From contig NZ_CP007026.1 in NCBI RefSeq assembly GCF_000812185.1, positions 935,107 through 999,106 on the forward strand: a stretch of DNA of 64,000 bases, given 5' to 3'. Under the pieces are notes generated by a model, which ran no database searches, was not told the origin of the DNA, and was given only the letters and a program-made list of their open reading frames with translations. Positions 27,191 through 35,887 of this stretch are shown one piece after another. A program made the position numbers and the translations under genes. This DNA is from Candidatus Nitrosopelagicus brevis. Its GTDB lineage: Archaea; Thermoproteota; Nitrososphaeria; Nitrososphaerales; Nitrosopumilaceae. The stretch's first letter is position 1, and every line of letters begins with the position of its first letter.

Positions 27191-27706
27191 CTATCTAGCC
27201 TTCATCCTTTTGATTTTTTCTTGCAACAACATGCATCCTTGAATCAAGGTTTCAGGTCTAGGAGGGCAACCAGGAACATAAACATCAACTGGAAGAATTC
27301 CGTCGATACCAGGCAACACATTGTATGAATCAAAGTACAGACCGCCAGTAATTGCACATGCACCCATGGCAATTACATATTTTGGTTCTGGCATTTGATC
27401 ATAGACTAATCTTAGTCGTGGTGCCATTTTTCTTGTGATTGTTCCTTGTACTACGACAAGATCACACTGTCGTAATGATCCAAAAGCTTCGATGATACCG
27501 AATCTTTCTACGTCGTATCTTGGACTTGACGCTGCTCCAAACTCAACACTACAACATGCTGTTTCAATGTGTACTGGCCACAAAGACCACATTCGACCCC
27601 AATTGATTGCCATTCCTAATGGTTGATCAACTGCTTTGTATAGAATGTCGCCAAGTTTTCCAACAAACACATTTGCATTTTGTGGTGTTATGAGTTCTTT
27701 TAACAA
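27191..27706 (-). CDS. nuoB: NADH-quinone oxidoreductase subunit B (N2 cluster)
   Basis: A 171-aa subunit that binds the terminal [4Fe-4S] cluster N2. All four ligands are present: tandem C51-C52 (ETACCSVEF), C117 (MGACAITGG) and C147 (VPGCPPRPE). It lies 40 nt after nuoA, leaving room for little regulation. Confidence 0.96.
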   Translation of the reverse strand: MLKELITPQNANVFVGKLGDILYKAVDQPLGMAINWGRMWSLWPVHIETACCSVEFGAASSPRYDVERFGIIEAFGSLRQCDLVVVQGTITRKMAPRLRLVYDQMPEPKYVIAMGACAITGGLYFDSYNVLPGIDGILPVDVYVPGCPPRPETLIQGCMLLQEKIKRMKAR

Positions 27707-27746
27707 CTTAGTCCCTCACCTTGATTGTTGTAACTAGTATATAGAA

Positions 27747-28151
27747 TTACCATATGTCTTTCCTCTTTGATTGATATAATGCGAATGCCATTGCAGCAAA
27801 CATAATTCCTAAGAAGGCAATAATTGGTAAAGTCGCAGTTCGTGGAAGGTCTAATAGAGAGCTACCCCAAGCATACAAGAAAATTGCCATAACATCAAAA
27901 ATGACAAACATTAGAACATATGCATAATACTGCATCATGAAATGAGTACGACCAGCGCCGGATGGGACTTGGCCACATTCCATAGGAAGCGTTTTGACGG
28001 GATTTGGTTGTTTTTTGTTTTCAGGTGAAAGCATCCTTGATACCAATAGAGCAGGTGCCATTGCGGCACAGGCAAAACCAAACATTAGTAATACATTACT
28101 ATATGATGCTACACTCTCGCCAACCAAGTTAAACCGACTCCCTTCGGTCAA
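27747..28151 (-). CDS. nuoA: NADH-quinone oxidoreductase subunit A
   Basis: A 134-aa membrane subunit with three helices. MECGQVPSGAGRTHFMMQYYAYVLMFVIFDVMAIFLYAW is the NuoA/ND3 signature, including the loop cysteine. The start is TTG at 28151; the next upstream in-frame codons lead to a stop with no ATG. First gene of the operon. Confidence 0.94.
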   Translation of the reverse strand: MTEGSRFNLVGESVASYSNVLLMFGFACAAMAPALLVSRMLSPENKKQPNPVKTLPMECGQVPSGAGRTHFMMQYYAYVLMFVIFDVMAIFLYAWGSSLLDLPRTATLPIIAFLGIMFAAMAFALYQSKRKDIW

Positions 28152-28178
28152 AATATAAAGCTATAGAGAAATTTTTCG

Positions 28179-28191
28179 ATCAAAATTTGAT
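28179..28191. promoter_or_regulatory. Inverted repeat between nuoA and peroxiredoxin
   Basis: ATCAAA-A-TTTGAT is a perfect 13-bp inverted repeat with one central base, midway between the divergent starts of nuoA (28151) and the peroxiredoxin gene (28240). It could be an operator for either gene, but a chance AT-rich palindrome is also possible. Confidence 0.3.
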
Positions 28192-28239
28192 TTTTGCCAA
28201 GTCCTGTAAATTGATATACAACAAAAAATGAGGATTTCT

Positions 28240-28704
28240 ATGGCAGTTAATGTTGGAGATCAAGCACCAAAATTTGAACTTGTGGATGGAGATCTAAAAT
28301 TTAGATCCTTAGATGAGTTTAAAGGCAAAAAAGTAGTCTTATCATTTTTTGTTGCAGCAAGTTCCCCTGTTTGTGAAGTTGAACTTTGTAAATTCAGAGA
28401 TTCACTGAATGACATATCAGAGTTAGGAGCACAAGTAATTGCAATTAGTAATGATGGACCATTTGCAAACAAGGCATTTGCAGAGAAAAATAATTACAAT
28501 TTCCCAGTATTAGGGGACTATACAAGCCAAACAATCAAGGATTATGATATTTTATTGAAAGATTTGTTGCACGTAAAAGATTACAATGCAGCAAAACGTT
28601 CTGTCTTCATCTTAGATGAAGAACACAAAGTAATTTGGAAATGGGTTTCTGAGGATCCATTAAAAGAACCAGACTACAATGAAATTATGAATGTGTTAAA
28701 GTAA
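28240..28704 (+). CDS. Peroxiredoxin, PrxQ/BCP type
   Basis: A thioredoxin-fold peroxidase of about 154 aa. The ATG at 28240 (MAVNVGDQAPKF) gives the usual N-terminus; an ATG at 28228 is also in frame. The active-site segment AASSPVCEVELC has the peroxidatic Cys followed by C-x4-C, as in PrxQ/BCP. The family Pro at the start of PxxxT/SxxC is Val here. It would reduce H2O2 with thioredoxin-like donors. Divergent from the complex I operon. Confidence 0.85.
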   Translation: MAVNVGDQAPKFELVDGDLKFRSLDEFKGKKVVLSFFVAASSPVCEVELCKFRDSLNDISELGAQVIAISNDGPFANKAFAEKNNYNFPVLGDYTSQTIKDYDILLKDLLHVKDYNAAKRSVFILDEEHKVIWKWVSEDPLKEPDYNEIMNVLK

Positions 28705-28710
28705 AACTAA

Positions 28711-29223
28711 TTATTCTATATCTGCAATTACATCATTTTTGTTAACAGAGTTACCTTCTTTGATTTTGATACCTTTGACTATACCATCTTTTTGTGCTTT
28801 AACAGCAACTTGCATCTTCATTGATTCTAAGGTACAAACTGTATCACCTTTCTTTACTTCAGCACCATCTTCAACATCAATTGATACAACTTTTCCTGGA
28901 ATTTGACTACGTAGAGTAGATTGACCAGCACTAGAATCACTGCCACCAGAGTTTTTGAAAACAATATCATCAAGATGTGAGTTCATGTTTACAGACATCG
29001 ATGAACCATCTACAATGAAATTCATCTCAGAAGTTTGACTATCAACATATCTCACTGAATGAAATTCATTGTTTAAAACAAATTCCATAACATTTGAATC
29101 TGTGTGAAGAATTTTTACTACATATTCATTATCTTTAATCTTAATTTTGTATTCATCTTTGGATAATTTCTCTAAGATTTCACCATCTACAACTTCATCA
29201 CTATCTTGAACTTTGTACTTCAT
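28711..29223 (-). CDS. Biotin carboxyl carrier protein of acyl-CoA carboxylase
   Basis: The start at 29223 (MKYKVQDSD) is chosen because it sits just inside the stop of the upstream biotin carboxylase gene; an earlier ATG at 29250 is possible. The C-terminal biotinyl domain has the biotin-attachment motif CTLESMKMQVAV and the typical IKEGNSVNKNDVIADIE end. The N-terminal half is a beta-rich domain. It carries biotin between the two catalytic subunits encoded directly upstream. Confidence 0.9.
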   Translation of the reverse strand: MKYKVQDSDEVVDGEILEKLSKDEYKIKIKDNEYVVKILHTDSNVMEFVLNNEFHSVRYVDSQTSEMNFIVDGSSMSVNMNSHLDDIVFKNSGGSDSSAGQSTLRSQIPGKVVSIDVEDGAEVKKGDTVCTLESMKMQVAVKAQKDGIVKGIKIKEGNSVNKNDVIADIE

Positions 29224-29225
29224 TT

Positions 29226-30728
29226 TTACATTATACCTCTCTCTACCCATGTAGAGATTCCATCTGTGTCACCAGAGTTCTGAGATTTTACTTTACTTTT
29301 ATAGAATTCAGAGTGCATGATTGCCGATGCAATAGCAGGAATTTGTTTTTCTTTTCTATCTTGAATTAGGTCTTTTTCTAATTTTTCAATCATATCATAT
29401 CTCTTTAAGAAATCAGTTGATAGTTGACCGTTCTTGTATTCTTCAGAGTTTAGAATAGTTTTGTATAATGGAATTGAAGTTTCTACACCTTGAATGTCAA
29501 AGTCATTTAGAGCATTTAGCATTTTTACTCTTGATTCATCAAATGTTGGTCCCCAAGTACAGAGTTTTGCCATCAAAGAATCATAAAATGGAGATACAGT
29601 ACAACCAGGATACAAGTATGTGTCACATCTAACATTTGGTCCTGAAGGTATTGTAACATATGGAACGGGACCAGTTGATGGTGCAAAGTCTAAGAAAGTA
29701 TCTTCTGCGTTAATTCTACATTCAATAGCATATCCATTCATCTTTAGATCACTTTGTTTGAATGGTAATGTTTCTCCATTTGCAATATCTAGTTGAAGTT
29801 TTACAAAGTCTAATCCAGATACCATTTCAGAAATTGGATGTTCTACCTGTAATCTTGCATTAATTTCTATAAAATAAAATTCTCCATTATCTGCTCTCAA
29901 AAATTCTGCTGTACCCAAATTAGTATAATCAACTGCTTCTGCGGCTTTTACAACTAATTCGCCAATTTCCTCTCTTTTTGCTTGATCAACTATAGGAGAA
30001 GGAGTTTGTTCAATTAGTTTTTGGTTTCTTCGTTGAATAGAACATTCTCTTTCAAAGAGATGTACTGCATTACCATGCTTATCTCTACACATCTGATATT
30101 CAATGTGTCTTGTTTTTTCTAAGAACTTTTCAACAATTATTGCAGATTTTCCAACGGCAGCTATAGATTCAGAGGTAACTGTATCAAAGCCATCTTGTAA
30201 TTCTTTATCATTAGTAACTAATCTAATTCCACGACCTCCTCCACCATAAACGGATTTCAAAAGTACAGGATAACCAATTTCATTTGCAATTTTTTCTGCT
30301 TGTTGTGCATCATCTACTATTCCCGGGCTTCCAGGTACAGTTGGGACGTCAGCTTTTAGCATTGCTGCTTTACAACGCATTTTATCTCCACAAAGATTCA
30401 TTGAATCTGCAGAAGGTCCAATAAAGTTGATGTTGTTCTTTTCACATAATCGTGCAAAGTCATCATTTTCTGAAAGGAATCCATAACCAGGATGTATGGC
30501 ATCTGTACCAGAAGATAACATTACTTCGAGAATTTTTTCTTGATTAAGATAGCTCTTTGCAGGTGCAGCCTCACCTATGTAATATGACTCGTCAGCAGTT
30601 TTTACATGAAGGGAGTTTACATCCTCATCTGAATATACTGCTACAGTCTTAATTCCCAAAGTCTTACATGTTTTCATTACACGAAGGGCAATTTCTCCTC
30701 TGTTTGCAATTAGTACTTTCTCAATCAT
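29226..30728 (-). CDS. accC: Biotin carboxylase subunit of acetyl-/propionyl-CoA carboxylase
   Basis: A 500-aa ATP-grasp enzyme that carboxylates biotin. It has the N-terminal FKVLIANRGEIALRV-type segment (IEKVLIANRGEIALRV), the glycine-rich ATP loop LKSVYGGGGRGIRLV, and the signature EFLRADNGEFYFIEINARLQVEHPISEMVSGLD. Sits between the carboxyltransferase and carrier genes. In thaumarchaea this set fixes bicarbonate onto acetyl-CoA and propionyl-CoA in the HP/HB cycle. Confidence 0.95.
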   Translation of the reverse strand: MIEKVLIANRGEIALRVMKTCKTLGIKTVAVYSDEDVNSLHVKTADESYYIGEAAPAKSYLNQEKILEVMLSSGTDAIHPGYGFLSENDDFARLCEKNNINFIGPSADSMNLCGDKMRCKAAMLKADVPTVPGSPGIVDDAQQAEKIANEIGYPVLLKSVYGGGGRGIRLVTNDKELQDGFDTVTSESIAAVGKSAIIVEKFLEKTRHIEYQMCRDKHGNAVHLFERECSIQRRNQKLIEQTPSPIVDQAKREEIGELVVKAAEAVDYTNLGTAEFLRADNGEFYFIEINARLQVEHPISEMVSGLDFVKLQLDIANGETLPFKQSDLKMNGYAIECRINAEDTFLDFAPSTGPVPYVTIPSGPNVRCDTYLYPGCTVSPFYDSLMAKLCTWGPTFDESRVKMLNALNDFDIQGVETSIPLYKTILNSEEYKNGQLSTDFLKRYDMIEKLEKDLIQDRKEKQIPAIASAIMHSEFYKSKVKSQNSGDTDGISTWVERGIM

Positions 30729-30734
30729 ATTTAA

Positions 30735-32309
30735 TCACAGGTTGATATTTCCATGTTTTCTAGGAAGTTGTTTATCACGTTTGTTACTCAACATCTCAAG
30801 AGCCTTAATCAGCATTGGACGTGTCTCTGCTGGATCAATAACGGTATCAACTGTACCATTTGATGCAGCAACGTAAGGATTTGCAAATTTTTCAGTAAAT
30901 TCATCTTTTAGTTTCTTTAGTAATTCTTCAGGATTATCAGCATTGGCCAAGTCTTTTCTATTCATGATTTTGACAGCACCTTCTGAACCAAGTACAGCAA
31001 TTTGTGCAGTTGGCCATGCATAGTTAACATCAGTTCTTAGATTTTTACTTCCCATTGCAATGTATGCACCACCATATGCTTTACCAATTACAATAGTAAT
31101 TTTTGGAACGGTTGCTTCACAATATGCGTATAGTAGTTTACTTCCATGTCTAATTATTCCATTATGTTCTTGGTTTGAACCCGGCATGTAACCAGGAGTG
31201 TCAACAAGAGTAATAATTGGAATTCCATAACAATCACAGAAGCGAATGAATCTTGCTGCTTTGTTTGATGAATCAATATCTAATGCGCCTGCCAAAAACA
31301 TTGGTTGATTAGCAACAATGCCTACTGTTTTTCCATTCATTCTTCCAAATCCAACTACTACGTTTTGTGCAAACAGTTCATGAATTTCAAAAAATTTGTT
31401 GTCATCTAAAATTGAATAAATAATTTCTTTCATGTCATAAGGTTTTAGTGAATCTTCTGGAACAATGTTTATCAAATTATTATCTAATCGATTTGGATCA
31501 TCAGATGTTTTTATTGAAGGAGGTGCTTCAGAATTATTTTGTGGGATATAAGATAGAAGAGATTTGATGTAATCCATGCATTGGTATTCATTTTGTGCAA
31601 CAAAATGTGCTACTCCACTTTTTGTTCCATGCGTCATTGCTCCGCCTAAATCTTCAAATGAAATTTCTTCACCGAGAACAGTTTTTACAACTTCAGGTCC
31701 AGTAACATACATTGTTCCTGCTTTTTCTACCATGATAACAAAATCAGTCATTGCTGGAGAGTAAACAGCGCCACCTGCAGAAGGTCCAATACTTGCAGTA
31801 ATTTGTGGAACTACACCAGATGCGAGTTCGTTATGATAAAAGATATCAGCAAAACCATCTAAACTTAGAATTCCTTCTTGAATTCTTGCACCACCAGAAT
31901 CTGCAATTCCAATGATTGGACATCCATTTCTTACTGCATGATCCATAAGTTTGGTAATTTTTTTAGCTCCCATCTGGCTTAATGTGCCGCCAAGAACTGT
32001 AAAGTCGTAAGCAAATACATAGACCTGTCTTCCATTAACGTTTCCATAACCACCTACAACACCATCAGTGAAAAATTTCTTTTTTTGCATGTCATATTCG
32101 TGATAATGATGAGTAACCATAGCGTCAATTTCAACAAAAGATCCATCATCACAAAGTAGATCAATTCTCTCTCTAGCAGTTAATTTGCCTTTGTCGTGCT
32201 GAGCCTTGATTCTATCTTGGCCACCTCCTTGAACAGAAGTTTTTTTGTTATTCAGATATTCATTAATTTTATCAGAATGCATGCCCGAATTTTCCGCATC
32301 AGATATCAT
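30735..32309 (-). CDS. pccB: Acyl-CoA carboxylase carboxyltransferase subunit
   Basis: A 524-aa crotonase-fold carboxyltransferase. Both halves are present: GVVGGYGNVNGRQVYVFAYDFTVLGGTLSQMGAKKI in the N-terminal part and DTPGYMPGSNQEHNGIIRHGSKLLYAY in the C-terminal part. First gene of the three-gene carboxylase operon; 6 nt to the biotin carboxylase. Its promoter must lie in the 31-nt gap or in the end of the rfcL operon. Confidence 0.95.
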   Translation of the reverse strand: MISDAENSGMHSDKINEYLNNKKTSVQGGGQDRIKAQHDKGKLTARERIDLLCDDGSFVEIDAMVTHHYHEYDMQKKKFFTDGVVGGYGNVNGRQVYVFAYDFTVLGGTLSQMGAKKITKLMDHAVRNGCPIIGIADSGGARIQEGILSLDGFADIFYHNELASGVVPQITASIGPSAGGAVYSPAMTDFVIMVEKAGTMYVTGPEVVKTVLGEEISFEDLGGAMTHGTKSGVAHFVAQNEYQCMDYIKSLLSYIPQNNSEAPPSIKTSDDPNRLDNNLINIVPEDSLKPYDMKEIIYSILDDNKFFEIHELFAQNVVVGFGRMNGKTVGIVANQPMFLAGALDIDSSNKAARFIRFCDCYGIPIITLVDTPGYMPGSNQEHNGIIRHGSKLLYAYCEATVPKITIVIGKAYGGAYIAMGSKNLRTDVNYAWPTAQIAVLGSEGAVKIMNRKDLANADNPEELLKKLKDEFTEKFANPYVAASNGTVDTVIDPAETRPMLIKALEMLSNKRDKQLPRKHGNINL

Positions 32310-32340
32310 ATATTAATTTAAGTCAAGAAAACAAAAATTA

Positions 32341-32658
32341 CTAATTTTTTAGATTTAATAAAGAAAATTTCTTTTTTAAGGATTTTTGATAAGTTTCATA
32401 AGTATTTCCCAGTTCTTCACATTTTTTACATATACATAATTGAGAAACAACTGAACGATCACAGTCATCTTGGAATTCACATTGAGAACAACCTGCTGAA
32501 TCATCACAAATAATGCATTTGAGATCCTCAGTTTCAACGCATTTTTCATGTTTTACGCCAAGACCCTTAGACCATAAGCCAATTTCATTGACATTGATTT
32601 TTTCATTGCATACAATGCAAGTACCCTCAAACTTCATTGCAATTTTTCTCCAGCTCAT
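32341..32658 (-). CDS. Small cysteine-rich zinc-binding protein
   Basis: A 105-aa protein without a recognised family. Four metal-type pairs are seen: CIVC (about 15-18), CIIC (about 48-51), CSQC (about 57-60) and CICKKC (about 75-80), with one CEFQDDC element. The ATG overlaps the rfcL stop by 4 nt, so it is translationally coupled to the clamp loader. A role in DNA metabolism is suggested only by the neighbour. Confidence 0.65.
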   Translation of the reverse strand: MSWRKIAMKFEGTCIVCNEKINVNEIGLWSKGLGVKHEKCVETEDLKCIICDDSAGCSQCEFQDDCDRSVVSQLCICKKCEELGNTYETYQKSLKKKFSLLNLKN

Positions 32659-33824
32659 TTTAACAATTCAATCTCCTTTTCAAGTAATTCCTCATACGTA
32701 TCTTCAAATTCTAATTCGATGGAATTATTTTCTTTTAATGTTAAAATGACTGGGAAAAAGAATGTAGCAAATGTACTGTTTGATATGTGAAGTTTTTTAG
32801 AAAGAGTAGTTGCAATTGCTTTAATCTTTGCACCATCCCATCGTAATCGATTCAATAATGGCCAGGATAAATTGTATTGAGTGTATCTAGCTGAAGAATC
32901 TTTTTCATAAAGAGAAAGTAAGATGGAATCAAGATATCTAAGTAATCTCCAGTTTTGTGTTTTCATTATCTTTCCATAAAGCATATCTGCTTCAGAAATT
33001 ATTTCTAATGCTTTAGACATTTTTTCTGATGATAAATTACTTGTAATAATACTTGAGTAAAATGCATTAATTTTTTCTCTAGGATCAATTCGTAAAGAAA
33101 ATAAAACTATTCTTGCTTCTTCAAGTGATTGAGATTTGAAAAATGCATTTAATCCATCTTCTATGTTTAGAGATTCAAATGATTTTTCAGTGTTAGGTTC
33201 AAATCCAGTAACTAGTGCTTGTGCAGAATTTATCATTGAACGAATATCACCTTTTGAATCGGTGATTAATTTTATCAATCTACCAGGATTGATCTTTGCA
33301 TTTTCTTTTTCTAAGATCATATTAAGATACAATTTTAGAAATCGAGGTGAAAGAGGACTAAGCTGCAAAGTTTTAACAACTTTTTTGATCTTTTTCATTT
33401 TATCAGTTGAATCATAATTTCCTGCAAGTACAATTGGGACAGTTGGTTCTTTTAAGATGTTGATTAATGCTTCAACGCCACCATAATCAGAACGACCATG
33501 AATTCCATCTACTTCATCAATGAATATCATTGGTTCACCAAGTACAGTTTGGTTTCCAAGAACTGGAGTTAGTATTTCTTGAATATTTTTTTTATTTCTA
33601 ACATCACTGGCATTAAGACTAATCATATCATAACCAAACTGTTTTCCTGCAAGAAAACATAATGTTGTTTTTCCAATTCCAGGAGGGCCAACTAACAATA
33701 ATGGTTTAGTACCCTTTTTCCATTTTCCAAACCATTCAACAAATTGTTTTCTGACATCCTCATTTCCAACCATATCAAAAATATTTTGAGGTCGATATTT
33801 TTCTGACCACATCATTTGTATCAC
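32655..33824 (-). CDS. rfcL: Replication factor C large subunit
   Basis: A 389-aa AAA+ ATPase that loads PCNA on DNA. It has Walker A LLVGPPGIGKTTL (about 44-56) and Walker B MIFIDEVDG. It starts MIQMMWSEKYRPQN; initiation at the fifth codon is also plausible. It is shorter than most euryarchaeal RfcL proteins (about 450-500 aa), the missing part being the C-terminal charged tail. It overlaps the 373-aa gene upstream and the zinc protein downstream by 4 nt each. Confidence 0.93.
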   Translation of the reverse strand: MIQMMWSEKYRPQNIFDMVGNEDVRKQFVEWFGKWKKGTKPLLLVGPPGIGKTTLCFLAGKQFGYDMISLNASDVRNKKNIQEILTPVLGNQTVLGEPMIFIDEVDGIHGRSDYGGVEALINILKEPTVPIVLAGNYDSTDKMKKIKKVVKTLQLSPLSPRFLKLYLNMILEKENAKINPGRLIKLITDSKGDIRSMINSAQALVTGFEPNTEKSFESLNIEDGLNAFFKSQSLEEARIVLFSLRIDPREKINAFYSSIITSNLSSEKMSKALEIISEADMLYGKIMKTQNWRLLRYLDSILLSLYEKDSSARYTQYNLSWPLLNRLRWDGAKIKAIATTLSKKLHISNSTFATFFFPVILTLKENNSIELEFEDTYEELLEKEIELLK

Positions 33825-34942
33825 TTAGTAGGAAGGTTTTGAGTCAAATCTGACCAGATATTTGCCTCTTGAAGTTTTTTGTACCAAAATAAGTTATAAT
33901 GTTCAACGGTCAAGAATAAAAATTCTAAGAATTTTCGATGTGAGAAACTATCTGGGAGTTTTTCAAGAGCAGCTTGTGCATCATTTAGATATGATTTACT
34001 ATGATTCATAGTTTCTTCAAATCCATCTTTTACGTCATTCATTTTTAGAGAATAGAAAAGTGGCCACGATGGAATTTTTGCTGCTTTGTCTCTAATACTA
34101 TCTTCAATTTCATTTCCACACCCAACAGATTCTGCAGCTTTTGCCATTCCAGTGTAAAATATCTCAGCTAAAGGTGCACGGTTTAATGCCATGTTTCTAC
34201 CAGCTGTGCCCATGACAGAACGATATTTTTTGTAACTTTCAATTAACTCTTCTTCTGTAATAGATGCGGGTTTATCTTTTAATTTTGTATCAAGGTATTG
34301 GCCAATTCTTGCTTGTTTGAATCCTTCTTCAAATTCTTTTAAAACATCTTCTCCGCCTTTTGAAATTTTTTCTCTTGCAAGTTTTAGTATATACGGATTC
34401 ATTAGTTTGTAATCATCTAGATATTCCAAATCTTCATCTTTGTCAACAATTCTATCCATAGGTTCACTAAGATCTATGGCAATTATGTGACCATCTACAA
34501 TGTCTTCTCGCATGTTGGTACTTGGATCATCTTTAAAATAATCAGTTGATGCATCAAAAAGACCATTAAAAACAGGAAAAGTCATTTTGACAAAATTTGA
34601 GTTTAAGATTCTAAGAACTCGGTCATGCAAAGTATCAAAGTCTCCTAGTTTTGCTTTGATAGGATCAATTTCAGAAGCATTGAGAATAATTTCTGTTGAA
34701 CCAACCTCTTCAGCAAATTTTTGTTGTGTTGTATTAGGAGATTCATCAGAATTAATTTGATCAAATAGATTTTTTGCAAATCTTTTAGCAAATTCCGGAA
34801 ATGTGTTTTCTGCTTCTTCTTTATACTGGTTAAATTGTTTGAAACCTTTTGATTTGAATAAACCTTGTTTGATAATTTGTTTTCCAGGTTTAGTTCCCAT
34901 CAAAGCACTTTTACTAAAAATTGATTCGTCTTTTCCACTCAC
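33821..34942 (-). CDS. Unknown 373-aa protein coupled to rfcL
   Basis: I do not recognise this protein. It is largely helical and charged, with no cysteine cluster, signal peptide or membrane helix. Notable segments are the basic start (MSGKDESIFSKSALMGTKPGKQ), a central SEPMDRIVDKDEDLEYLDDYK and a C-terminal aromatic-rich helix (HRKFLEFLFLTVEHYNLFWYKKL). Its stop overlaps the rfcL start (ATGA), so the two are probably made together. Confidence 0.7.
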   Translation of the reverse strand: MSGKDESIFSKSALMGTKPGKQIIKQGLFKSKGFKQFNQYKEEAENTFPEFAKRFAKNLFDQINSDESPNTTQQKFAEEVGSTEIILNASEIDPIKAKLGDFDTLHDRVLRILNSNFVKMTFPVFNGLFDASTDYFKDDPSTNMREDIVDGHIIAIDLSEPMDRIVDKDEDLEYLDDYKLMNPYILKLAREKISKGGEDVLKEFEEGFKQARIGQYLDTKLKDKPASITEEELIESYKKYRSVMGTAGRNMALNRAPLAEIFYTGMAKAAESVGCGNEIEDSIRDKAAKIPSWPLFYSLKMNDVKDGFEETMNHSKSYLNDAQAALEKLPDSFSHRKFLEFLFLTVEHYNLFWYKKLQEANIWSDLTQNLPTK

Positions 34943-34986
34943 AAAATATTACTAACAAATTGCTATTTATGCCTTCAAAGATCTAA

Positions 34987-35442
34987 TTACATTCGTCTAA
35001 ACTCTGCAGCGCCTTTTTCTGTTATTCTTAGTTGTATAGATTTTCCAAAAGGACCAGTTTTTTCAACAGGTTGCATGAGACCTTTTTTCTCAAGATCCTG
35101 AAGAATTGTATCTAGATTATTTGTTGATAGATTTCCTTTTTTCTGAATTTCTTCAAATTTTGTTATATTTGTCAACAATAAACCAAGAACAATTTTTTCT
35201 TTAGGCCAGTTTTTTGTTGAAAACTCTTCTCTACGTGGAGATTCTTGGAAATTATCAGATGATGAAGATTCTCGAAAAGTGTCAGGAGATGATGATTCTT
35301 GGAAAAAATTTCCACGAGGACTTTCAGGACGAGCAGATATGTTTTCTTTAAGTCCAGCACGTCTCAGTAATCTAGGAACTATTCTAGCAAGTGGTATTAT
35401 TAGAAATATGAGTAAATAGATCCAAGAGTAATTTTCTTCCAT
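34987..35442 (-). CDS. Membrane-anchored winged-helix protein
   Basis: A 151-aa protein with one N-terminal transmembrane helix (about 6-22), a positive stop (RLLRRAGLK), a Ser/Glu-rich spacer with imperfect repeats (SPDTFRESSSSDNFQESPRREEF), and a C-terminal winged-helix domain (about 80-151) of the MarR/DUF type, with LSTNNLDTILQDLEKKGLMQPVEK as helix-turn-helix and the wing TGPFGKSIQLRITEKG. It may read a membrane signal and act on DNA; function unknown. Lies 44 nt upstream of the rfcL operon. Confidence 0.65.
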   Translation of the reverse strand: MEENYSWIYLLIFLIIPLARIVPRLLRRAGLKENISARPESPRGNFFQESSSPDTFRESSSSDNFQESPRREEFSTKNWPKEKIVLGLLLTNITKFEEIQKKGNLSTNNLDTILQDLEKKGLMQPVEKTGPFGKSIQLRITEKGAAEFRRM

Positions 35443-35487
35443 ATTATATCACTATGATTCGAAAGTAATAATGTATGTGTTAGGTTT

Positions 35488-35808
35488 CTATTGTGGTTGT
35501 GAGAAAACACGATATTCACCTATCGTGGAGTTACATTTTTGGCATATGTATTGACCCCTCTCAATTAAGATTAATCCATTAGCAACTTCTTCATTTGGTT
35601 TTTCTTCTATCTGAAAACCAGTTGGTCCATCAAACTCAGAATTACATGCTTTACAGAAGTGCTTCAACATTTTTGTAGGATCCAATTTTTCAAGTGATGC
35701 TAAGAAATGTTTGTCTATGTTAGGTACAAGTTTTGATTTTGAAACTTCTTCATCAGTAAGTTCGGCATTAACCCAACCACCTGAACCTTGTAGTTCTATT
35801 GCTGTCAT
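35488..35808 (-). CDS. Small zinc-ribbon-like protein
   Basis: A 106-aa protein of unknown function. Two cysteine pairs, FCKACNSEF (about 51-59) and YICQKCNSTIGEY (about 87-99), fit a zinc ribbon separated by about 35 residues. Acidic overall. It is divergent from the IMPase gene. No enzymatic motif is seen. Confidence 0.6.
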   Translation of the reverse strand: MTAIELQGSGGWVNAELTDEEVSKSKLVPNIDKHFLASLEKLDPTKMLKHFCKACNSEFDGPTGFQIEEKPNEEVANGLILIERGQYICQKCNSTIGEYRVFSQPQ

Positions 35809-35887
35809 AATTGTTTAATTTTAAGCATGAATAAAGAGGTTTTCCAAATATTATTCAATTAAATTATACACAAATTTGTATACGATA

